Part shown: in pieces, positions 34,293 through 40,849 of the stretch
Layout: every line of letters starts with the position of its first letter
How positions within the stretch are numbered: position 1 is the stretch's first letter
Virus record (IMG/VR): IMGVR_UViG_3300042542_004947
Span: 1 to 62,118 of that record
Direction: 5' to 3' (one strand)
DNA from: a virus
DNA length: 62,118 bases
The notes under the pieces: model-generated
What the model was told of the DNA's origin: nothing
The model's database searches: none
What the model saw: only the letters and a program-made list of their open reading frames with translations
Made by a program: the position numbers and the translations under genes

Positions 34293-34570
34293 TGCCAGGT
34301 CCTAAGGGTGTTGGATTAACTAAATGGTTTGATCAAAAATGGGTCAACATTGGTGCTCCCAAAAAAAAAGGTAAGTATCAACCATGTGGAACTTCTGGCG
34401 CAGGTGGATCTGGGTATGCAAAGTGTGTACCAGTTGCAAAGGCTAGAGCAATGACTCCGGCACAAAAGAAAAGCGCAGTACAAAGAAAAAGACAATCAGG
34501 AACACCAGCTAAGGGATCTAAAGGTCAGGCTCCTAAAAACGTGGCAACCTTTACTAAAAAGAAGAAATAA
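34292..34570 (+). CDS. basic protein with SGYAKCVP motif
   Basis: A 92-residue basic protein: KWFDQKWVNIGAPKKKGKYQ, then PCGTSGAGGSGYAKCVP and AMTPAQKKSAVQRKRQ. The two Cys and SGY-x-KCVP pattern recurs in small phage and large-virus proteins of unknown function. It is in TAATG overlaps with both neighbours. Confidence 0.65.
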   Translation: MPGPKGVGLTKWFDQKWVNIGAPKKKGKYQPCGTSGAGGSGYAKCVPVAKARAMTPAQKKSAVQRKRQSGTPAKGSKGQAPKNVATFTKKKK

Positions 34571-34791
34571 TGTTTGATAAAACAGAAGAATCTTTTAGCG
34601 GTTTTATGCCTATGATTGATCAGATTAATGTAAGTAAAGAAATTACAATGATCAACACAGAGGGTGAACTAATCTCTGCGCATACAATAAATTTAAAAAC
34701 TAGAGACGGATCAGATAACGTATTTAGTATTTCAAATAAAGATCTTATGCGTCTTTGCTTTTTGGTAATGAAAGTTATTCAGTCAGATTAA
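34570..34791 (+). CDS. hypothetical protein
   Basis: A 73-residue neutral to acidic protein, the first non-basic member after the mini-protein run. Beta-like middle (VSKEITMINTEGELISAHTI) and helical end (KDLMRLCFLVMKVIQSD). Its ATG overlaps the previous stop. No family recognised. Confidence 0.55.
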   Translation: MFDKTEESFSGFMPMIDQINVSKEITMINTEGELISAHTINLKTRDGSDNVFSISNKDLMRLCFLVMKVIQSD

Positions 34792-34792
34792 A

Positions 34793-34861
34793 ATGATAAT
34801 ACAAGCTATTATGATATTGACCGTCATCATAATGTACGCTTCTTTTCTGCTAAGAAAATAG
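34793..34861 (+). CDS. possible 22-residue membrane peptide
   Basis: An ATG one base after the previous stop opens a 22-residue ORF that is almost wholly hydrophobic (IIQAIMILTVIIMYASFLL) and ends RK. Size and spacing suit a real small membrane peptide, but so short an ORF could occur by chance. Confidence 0.4.
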   Translation: MIIQAIMILTVIIMYASFLLRK

Positions 34862-34899
34862 ATTTACATTTTTTTTTGTGATATAATTTTGTAAATCTA
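34859..34899 (+). promoter_or_regulatory. promoter inside a perfect 9-bp inverted repeat
   Basis: TAGATTTAC (34859-34867) and GTAAATCTA (34891-34899) flank TTTTTTGTGATATAAT (34872-34887), the same 16 bases seen at 13191. The symmetry around the -10 suggests a repressor or activator operator, or an RNA hairpin. The gene start follows at 34920 after AAAAAAGGAA. Confidence 0.6.
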
Positions 34900-34919
34900 A
34901 AAAAGGAATACAATTTTAT

Positions 34920-35153
34920 ATGAGCGAAACTGCGTGGACCTGGTTATTGTTTACCATGGAGCTAATAGGAGTTTACGGCAGCTATCAGGTGGGCAATAAA
35001 AAATGGCAAGGTCATTTGATTGTTGCTTTACATTCAATACCTTGGGTAATATACTCTATTATATTTGATAAGCCGGGATTTTTAGCGATGTGGATTTTAT
35101 GGCAATGGGTTCACTGGAGAAATATGTGGAAGTGGCGAAAAGACAATGCATAA
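34920..35153 (+). CDS. small multi-span membrane protein
   Basis: A 77-residue, Trp-rich protein with three hydrophobic stretches (WTWLLFTMELIGVYGSYQVG, LIVALHSIPWVIYSIIF, FLAMWILWQWVHW) and a basic end (KWRKDNA). It resembles a minimal PnuC-like or holin-like membrane protein. It opens the sugar and surface operon and overlaps the next gene by eight bases. Confidence 0.6.
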   Translation: MSETAWTWLLFTMELIGVYGSYQVGNKKWQGHLIVALHSIPWVIYSIIFDKPGFLAMWILWQWVHWRNMWKWRKDNA

Positions 35154-36042
35154 TAAAAAAGTTGTTGTTATAGGAGCTGGCGGAATAGTAGGTCAGCACA
35201 TGATGGTAAACAAGCCTGAATGGGCTGACGCTATCTTCACGAGAAGAAAAGGCTATTTAGAATGGTCGCAACTAAATGTTGGCGAAGACGACATAGAAGC
35301 TTGGCTTGATGCTAATTCTCCCGATGTAATTATTAACTTAGCAGGACAAAACGTAGTTGACGCCGTAGAACAAAATCCGGATGAGTCAATATATGTCAAC
35401 GTAAAACTGCCTCTTACTTTAGCTACATGGGTTAGCAATAATGATAAAAAATTAATACAAGTTAGTACACAGGGTATCTTTAGCGGAGAAAATGCTAACT
35501 ATAATACTAACTCTAAACCACATCCTATCACATGGTATGGCAAGCAGAAAGCCCTTGCTGAAAAGCTTATTATTTCACATGATAATGTAAAAATAGTTAG
35601 GTTAACTTTTGTTATAGGAGTAAGACCTTTTCAAGATGTAGGCAGAAAAAATCCATTAGAAATTATGATGGAACAAAAAGAGCAGCTTCAAGTTGATGAT
35701 AGATTTTTTTCCCCAGTCTTTGCTTATGACGCTGCTATGATACTTTGGGATACCGCTCTTCACTTTGAAGAAAGTGATCAAAAAATTATTCACATAGGTA
35801 ATCCAATAAAATCTTCAAGATTTTCTCTAGCTAGCGACATAAAGACAGCTTCTAATGGTAAACTAGATACTGAAATCAAACCAGTATCCTATACTTATTT
35901 CACCAGTAATGTAGCAAGACCCAAGGACACCACTTGGGAAGATGGAACATCTTTATACATAACTGATTATATGTATGGTTTAGAAAAATGCTATTTAGAA
36001 TGGGAAACAATAAATAATGAACTTAGAGACACAGGCAAATGA
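35146..36042 (+). CDS. dTDP-4-dehydrorhamnose reductase-like (RmlD) enzyme
   Basis: A 298-residue extended SDR. It has the dinucleotide-binding VVVIGAGGIVGQH at the N-terminus, the IINLAGQNVVDAVE strand (RmlD-type N-x-AAYT position), and the catalytic WYGKQKALAEK (Tyr-x3-Lys). The fold is that of RmlD, which makes dTDP-L-rhamnose. With RmlC two genes downstream it suggests that the phage makes or edits a deoxy-sugar. The substrate is inferred. Confidence 0.8.
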   Translation: MHNKKVVVIGAGGIVGQHMMVNKPEWADAIFTRRKGYLEWSQLNVGEDDIEAWLDANSPDVIINLAGQNVVDAVEQNPDESIYVNVKLPLTLATWVSNNDKKLIQVSTQGIFSGENANYNTNSKPHPITWYGKQKALAEKLIISHDNVKIVRLTFVIGVRPFQDVGRKNPLEIMMEQKEQLQVDDRFFSPVFAYDAAMILWDTALHFEESDQKIIHIGNPIKSSRFSLASDIKTASNGKLDTEIKPVSYTYFTSNVARPKDTTWEDGTSLYITDYMYGLEKCYLEWETINNELRDTGK

Positions 36043-36754
36043 TATATCAGAATACTTGGGTGTCACTTTAGATAAAGCTAAACAGCGTTTATCTTTAGGG
36101 TTTCACCCTAATCACCATATGGTTGCAGAAGATTTTACTTCTACCAATACCAATGTAGATGATCCAAACTCTCTCCTTAATTGGTATAGAAATACAGATA
36201 CTTATATCTGGGAGCTTTCTTCATATCACTTAGATGATGGTTTTAACTACAAAGGCATGTGCGAAGGTATTAGTTTAGGACTAGCTCATTCTGGAAAGAA
36301 AGAGATCCTTAGCATTGGTGATGGCATTGGTACACTCAGCTTGAGAATGGCTGAAGAAGGATTGAACACCACTTACCACGACTTAGAGGGTAGTAAGACA
36401 GCCGGTTTTGCCCAGCATAGATTTAATAAGCGTCCTGATCTAAATATTAAAACTCTATTCACTGATAGCTTTGCGCCAAAAATTGGCACAAACAAGTTTG
36501 ATGGCGTCGTTGCTTTAGATTTTCTAGAGCACGTTGTAAACGTAGACGAATGGGCATTAGCTATTTTTAACTGCTTAAAGAAAAATGGTGTATTCATTCC
36601 CAATAATGCATTTGGCATAGGCGATGCAGAGCATGGAAATTCTATTCCCATGCACTTGTCTATTAATAATAAATATGAATGGGAATGGGATCCAATGTTA
36701 GTGAAAATAGGATTCGTCCGACATGAAAATGGACAGTGGTGGGTGAAGCCATGA
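36017..36754 (+). CDS. SAM-dependent methyltransferase
   Basis: A 245-residue class I methyltransferase: motif I is ILSIGDGIGTLSLRMAE (about residue 93-109), and DGVVALDFLEHVVNV is the post-I and IV region. It overlaps the RmlD-like gene by 26 bases and the next gene by four. In this operon it probably methylates a sugar. Confidence 0.78.
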   Translation: MNLETQANDISEYLGVTLDKAKQRLSLGFHPNHHMVAEDFTSTNTNVDDPNSLLNWYRNTDTYIWELSSYHLDDGFNYKGMCEGISLGLAHSGKKEILSIGDGIGTLSLRMAEEGLNTTYHDLEGSKTAGFAQHRFNKRPDLNIKTLFTDSFAPKIGTNKFDGVVALDFLEHVVNVDEWALAIFNCLKKNGVFIPNNAFGIGDAEHGNSIPMHLSINNKYEWEWDPMLVKIGFVRHENGQWWVKP

Positions 36755-37611
36755 GAATAGATATGGGTACTGCTAGCTATAACAATCCTGAGAAGTTAAA
36801 CATGATGCTCACTAACATGAGACAAAACTCTATTTCTGATTGGCGTTTTCTAGTTATTGATAATGCTTCAACTGACCCAGGTGTTAGAGAAGTAATTGAA
36901 AGACACGTAAGTGAAGATTCAAGAATTATTCCAAAATTTTTAGATTACAATAGCGGATATGTTGGAGCAGTTAATCAAATATTAGAATGGGCAGAAACAG
37001 ATTATGTTGGCTACCTAGACAACGATGCCTATGTAATAACTAATGGTTGGGACGAAAAACTTGCAGGCTATCTTGCTACAAACTTAGAAGTCGCAATGGC
37101 CTTTCCTAATGGTGGGGCTTATCAAATTCCAAGACCTAAGTATACAGAAATACTATGGGGTGTTGGCTTTTGCTGGATGCTTAAGAAGCAAGCGTACTTG
37201 CGAATTGGCGGATTTGATACTGAGATTGGTCACCAAGAAGAAGTAGATTATCAAACTCGTCTTAGACTTGATGGCTGGAAGATGATAGCTGATCCAGCTA
37301 TTCATGTTCGACATGATTCAACCAGTTCAAACGATCCAGCTTCTAAAAATAGAATCAATGAAGGTGTTGTTAATTGGGTCAACAAGTGGAATAAGTATTA
37401 CGTTGGCCCGAATGTCACGTACCACAGTCCTAATGTAACTAGATTTGAAGACTGGAGTGCCATCTACTTGGAAGAGTGGTATCAATCGCAGCCAGAACTT
37501 AAAGGACTAAATGAAAATCCAGAGACAGTATATATTGCAGCTCTGGGTAGAGAAGTTGATCTTATTAAAGTCCCTAGATGGACTAATTTTTACAGAGGAA
37601 GAATAATCTAA
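36751..37611 (+). CDS. family 2 glycosyltransferase
   Basis: Starts at ATG 36751 in an ATGA overlap. Family 2 marks: MGTASYNNPEKLNMML, VIDNASTDPGVREVIER, NSGYVGAVNQ, and the metal site YLDNDAYV. The segment GFDTEIGHQEEVDYQTRLRL is the acceptor-side ED-type motif. It probably adds the modified sugar made by its neighbours. Ends in a 1-base overlap with rmlC. Confidence 0.85.
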   Translation: MRIDMGTASYNNPEKLNMMLTNMRQNSISDWRFLVIDNASTDPGVREVIERHVSEDSRIIPKFLDYNSGYVGAVNQILEWAETDYVGYLDNDAYVITNGWDEKLAGYLATNLEVAMAFPNGGAYQIPRPKYTEILWGVGFCWMLKKQAYLRIGGFDTEIGHQEEVDYQTRLRLDGWKMIADPAIHVRHDSTSSNDPASKNRINEGVVNWVNKWNKYYVGPNVTYHSPNVTRFEDWSAIYLEEWYQSQPELKGLNENPETVYIAALGREVDLIKVPRWTNFYRGRII

Positions 37612-38162
37612 TGGGTGCAAATGTACAAGAGACAAACATCAAAGGTGCTTTCTTGGTGGAGCCACAAAAATTTGGTGACGACAGAGGTTTCTTTACCGAA
37701 TCTTATAGAAGAGATTGGATACCAGGAGCAAGAGAAGTAATACAAACAAATAGATCATCTAAATCTGCAGGTGCTCTAGCTGGATTTCATTACCATCTGC
37801 ATCAGTCTGACTATTGGTATGTGCCTTTTGGGGAAGCTAGAGCAGTTCTGTATGACATGAGAATAGGTTCTCCAACAGAAGGAGAAGTTTATTCTGTAGA
37901 TTTAACAGGAGATAATAATCTCGGATTATATATTCCACCAGGAGTTGCCCATGGTTTTTCTGCTACTACAGATATGATCTTAACTTATTTGGTAGACAAT
38001 TATTACAATCAAGCTGACGAACTTGGAGTTCTTTGGAATGATAAAATGATTGATGCAAAATGGTCAGTGCAAGATCCAATTCTCTCAGTAAGAGATAGTA
38101 CTAACCCAATTCTAGGTGAGATAGATATTACAAAGATGCCTGTTTGGCCCTTAAGAACGTAG
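37611..38162 (+). CDS. rmlC: dTDP-4-dehydrorhamnose 3,5-epimerase-like protein
   Basis: A 183-residue cupin of the RmlC family. FGDDRGFFTESYRRDW, then AGFHYHLHQSDYW with the catalytic His, LYIPPGVAHGF and the C-terminal DELGVLWND are all present. It would epimerise C3 and C5 of the keto-sugar ahead of RmlD. No RmlA or RmlB is seen in the window, so host enzymes may supply the precursor. Confidence 0.88.
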   Translation: MGANVQETNIKGAFLVEPQKFGDDRGFFTESYRRDWIPGAREVIQTNRSSKSAGALAGFHYHLHQSDYWYVPFGEARAVLYDMRIGSPTEGEVYSVDLTGDNNLGLYIPPGVAHGFSATTDMILTYLVDNYYNQADELGVLWNDKMIDAKWSVQDPILSVRDSTNPILGEIDITKMPVWPLRT

Positions 38163-38167
38163 GAAAA

Positions 38168-38704
38168 ATGAGACTAGAAACTATACCCAAAGGTGATGGA
38201 GTTAAAGTTGTAATTGGCACAAGAACATATCTTGGCCCAGACTGGATACATGTTGACATAGATCCAACTCCTTTGTATGACCATGTTAATAAACAACAAG
38301 TGCCAGTAGATGTTGTGTGCGATGCAAGAAAACTTGACATGCCTGATAACTATGCAGACATAGTTTATAACTCAGAATGCTTGGAGCACTTTCCCTGGAA
38401 AGAATATCAATCTGTTCTTAAAGAATGGTGTCGAATTGTAAAGCCAGGTGGAATGATTAGAATTGAAGTTCCAGACTTTTTGTTGGCATGCAATCAGATA
38501 CTTGCAATGGATTCCCTTGACGGTGACAGAAGAATGCAACAGATATTCTTTGCAGAACAACTTAATCCTTTTGACTTTCATTTTGTTGGTTTAACTCACA
38601 GAATGTTAGAAGATGACTTTAAAAAAATGGGTTTTGAAATCCTTGACATTAAAAGAGGTGACGAATGGGGATGGTTAAAGGTGGACGCTAGAAAGCCACT
38701 CTAA
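38168..38704 (+). CDS. SAM-dependent methyltransferase
   Basis: ATG 38168 with AGGAAAA upstream is the start. The protein is a short class I methyltransferase: VVIGTRTYLGPDWIHVDID for motif I, VVCDARKLDMPDNYADIV, and WCRIVKPGGMIRIEVPD for motif V-VI. Proteins of this size with the same layout occur in sugar clusters. It starts five bases after rmlC. Confidence 0.78.
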   Translation: MRLETIPKGDGVKVVIGTRTYLGPDWIHVDIDPTPLYDHVNKQQVPVDVVCDARKLDMPDNYADIVYNSECLEHFPWKEYQSVLKEWCRIVKPGGMIRIEVPDFLLACNQILAMDSLDGDRRMQQIFFAEQLNPFDFHFVGLTHRMLEDDFKKMGFEILDIKRGDEWGWLKVDARKPL

Positions 38705-38705
38705 A

Positions 38706-39173
38706 ATGAACTATGATTTTTTGTGCCACATTATTAGGGATATTTTTGAGCGCAAGCATAACATCATTTTATATAGTGAAGTTAACGACTCTCTCTTATT
38801 AAGAGAAGTTATGAAAAGTAATGAGCATTCTATGGAAAGCTTTATCCTTCATACTGATAGATCTAAAAGAGAGTATTTTGATGGTGTAGCATTTTGGGAG
38901 ATAGGATACAATGGACCATACACTGGGTATGATTATGCTGACCTATTTATATCCATAGGATATAATCCAGAGATACTTACTAATGATAATACATTTATTG
39001 CAGATCAGGTTAAAAACATACTTAAGCATGGTGGTCACGCTTTGATAATTAATCCTGGTGACTGGGCTTCTTCAATTGAATTACATTTAGAGCGCAACAA
39101 TAAAATAGAAATAGAAGCAAAAAAATACTCAATGCTTTCAGATGAAAGAATATTTATCTATGAAAATATTTGA
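38706..39173 (+). CDS. hypothetical Rossmann-like protein
   Basis: A 155-residue alpha/beta protein. The segment DYADLFISIGYNPEILTND and then NILKHGGHALIINPGDWA resembles the second half of a methyltransferase fold, but motif I is not visible. It overlaps the next gene. It may be a degraded or diverged methyltransferase. Confidence 0.45.
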   Translation: MNYDFLCHIIRDIFERKHNIILYSEVNDSLLLREVMKSNEHSMESFILHTDRSKREYFDGVAFWEIGYNGPYTGYDYADLFISIGYNPEILTNDNTFIADQVKNILKHGGHALIINPGDWASSIELHLERNNKIEIEAKKYSMLSDERIFIYENI

Positions 39174-39903
39174 TTGCTTTACCTACTACAATGAAAAAGA
39201 AATTCTAAAATTACGACTAGAAGAATTGAGTGATTATGTAGATCACTTTATTATTGTTGAGGCGTCTGAAACTTTCACTGGAAAAAGTAAACCTTATTAC
39301 TTTGATGAAGATCCCGATATTTTTTCAAAATGGTATGACAAAATATTTTTATATAGAATAGATTTTAAAGATAATAATTTGTCATCTTGGGATAGAGAGT
39401 ATATTCAAAGGAATTCAATATCTGATGCTTTAAAAAATATTCACATTGATGATGAAGACTTAATAATTATTTCAGACGTAGATGAAATCTGGAACTATAA
39501 AACTGTTGAAAATTTAAGAATAGATAATGAACCAGTTAGATTAGATGTAAAGCAATACTTTTGGAATTATCATTGGCAGGTTCCGGATCACTGTAATCAA
39601 GGAGCTAGACCTGTAGTCTGCAAAAAGAATCACCTTGAATCTACAACTCCTCAAGAGCTACGCTCAATGGCTTTGCCAACCATACCTAATGGTGGCTGGC
39701 ACTTTTCTTTCTTAGGGGAAGAAGATAATATAAAGAATAAAATTGAATCCTTTGCTCATACAGAATATGATAAAGATGAATTTAAATCTGATGAATTAAT
39801 AATGAATAGAATTAAATATGGGATTGATCCTTTTGATAGATTCCCATTAAAATACCAAGAGATAGATGACACATACCCATCAAGTCTTTTTAAAAACAAG
39901 TAA
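39160..39903 (+). CDS. family 17-type glycosyltransferase
   Basis: Starting at ATG 39160 the protein opens with KIFDCFTYYNEKEILKLRLE and VDHFIIVEASETFTGKSKPY, both typical of family 17 (beta-1,4-GlcNAc) transferases. The metal site is IIISDVDEIWN, and WHFSFLGEEDNI matches the C-terminal conserved block. It ends the sugar operon. Confidence 0.85.
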   Translation: MKIFDCFTYYNEKEILKLRLEELSDYVDHFIIVEASETFTGKSKPYYFDEDPDIFSKWYDKIFLYRIDFKDNNLSSWDREYIQRNSISDALKNIHIDDEDLIIISDVDEIWNYKTVENLRIDNEPVRLDVKQYFWNYHWQVPDHCNQGARPVVCKKNHLESTTPQELRSMALPTIPNGGWHFSFLGEEDNIKNKIESFAHTEYDKDEFKSDELIMNRIKYGIDPFDRFPLKYQEIDDTYPSSLFKNK

Positions 39904-39908
39904 AGCAT

Positions 39909-39918
39909 TTACTATATA
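39909..39918 (+). promoter_or_regulatory. TTACTATA late promoter of the endolysin gene
   Basis: TTACTATATA ends 23 bases before ATG 39942, with AAGGGAG between them. The typical geometry of this element. Confidence 0.65.
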
Positions 39919-39941
39919 AACAAACAAGTAAGGGAGAAAAA

Positions 39942-40722
39942 ATGACTCATCCAGTAGAAAAAATGATTATACCAAAAGAGTTACAAAACGTAGAAAACGG
40001 CAAGCTTAAGCCAAACCAGCTTGCTAAGGTTAAATGTGGCGGTCAAATGTGGGTAAAGGCAGCTAAAGCCTTCAATGCACTTTATGACGAAGCTGCTAAA
40101 GCTGGGCATAAGCTACAGAACATTGGGGATTATCGTCCATTTGAAGCACAGCTTTCAATGTTTATGTCACGCTATGCTGATGCAAAAACAAAGCGTAACC
40201 CAGAAATTACCCGTAAATATAACAACAAGGTCTGGTACCTCAAAGAGGGAATGAGTCCATCTGGAACTCCTGGAACATCAAACCATGGCCTTCGGATTAG
40301 CTATTGACTTAAATATGCAGGATGCAAAACGATACAAGTGGATGTGTGAAAATGCTCCAAAGTATGGTTTCTATTTGCAGGGTGCACCAACAAAAGAAGG
40401 TAAGCCTAATCCAGAGTATGAAGCATGGCATTGGCAGTATTGTGTTGGAGATAAAGAACCGCTAGCATTTGCTGGTGGTGCTCCAGAAGCAGGAGAAATT
40501 GCGGAGGCACCAATGAGAGATAAGTTAAGTGTTGGTGCAACTGGTGAAGATGTTAAGAGACTACAATCAGCTCTTAAGAACGCTGGCTTTTATGCAGGTG
40601 AAGCAACTGGTACTTATGATGCCGCAACTGGTGAAGCTGTTCGCAAGTTAAAGGGAGTCAACGGATTGAAAGATGACACAATTGCAGGTGGAAAAGTATT
40701 TGCAATATTAGATATTGACTGA
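39942..40722 (+). CDS. M15 D-Ala-D-Ala peptidase endolysin, recoded at a CGGA codon
   Basis: A peptidoglycan hydrolase split by a +1 shift at 40293-40296. Reading CGGA as Gly gives a 259-residue enzyme with the M15/VanY zinc motif SNHGLGLAID: His115, Gly118 (the recoded residue) and Asp122, with His163 of AWHWQY as third ligand. The motif S-x-H-x-x-G-x-A-x-D needs a Gly exactly there. A C-terminal peptidoglycan-binding repeat follows (LSVGATGEDVKRLQSALKNA, then FYAGEATGTYD). In frame 0 the protein ends four codons after the site and has no Asp or third His ligand. Lysis would therefore depend on recoding. Confidence 0.92.
40293..40296 (+). other. CGGA quadruplet glycine site in the endolysin zinc motif
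   Basis: In-frame CGG after GGC-CTT; frame 0 continues ATT-AGC-TAT-TGA. Quadruplet reading gives His-Gly-Leu-Gly-Leu-Ala-Ile-Asp. Confidence 0.92.
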
Positions 40723-40750
40723 TATAATAAGTCTTACGGAGGCCGACGCT

Positions 40751-40790
40751 CAACCCCAGTAGAGAAATCTACTGGGGTTGTTCCCTTTTA
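40751..40790 (+). terminator. strong Rho-independent terminator
   Basis: CAACCCCAGTAGA-GAAA-TCTACTGGGGTTG is a perfect 13-bp stem capped by a GAAA tetraloop, followed by TTCCCTTTT. It ends the endolysin transcript. A TGATATAAT lies at the end of the endolysin gene upstream of it, as at 4545. Confidence 0.9.
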
Positions 40791-40815
40791 GGCCGCCAAT
40801 TTTATCACCTCTCCA

Positions 40816-40825
40816 TTACTATAGA
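40816..40825 (+). promoter_or_regulatory. TTACTATA late promoter
   Basis: TTACTATAGA ends 24 bases before ATG 40850, with GGAGGGG between. It follows the terminator directly and drives the PA14 protein gene and probably those after it. Confidence 0.65.
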
Positions 40826-40849
40826 TAATGTCTACCTGGAGGGGTAATA

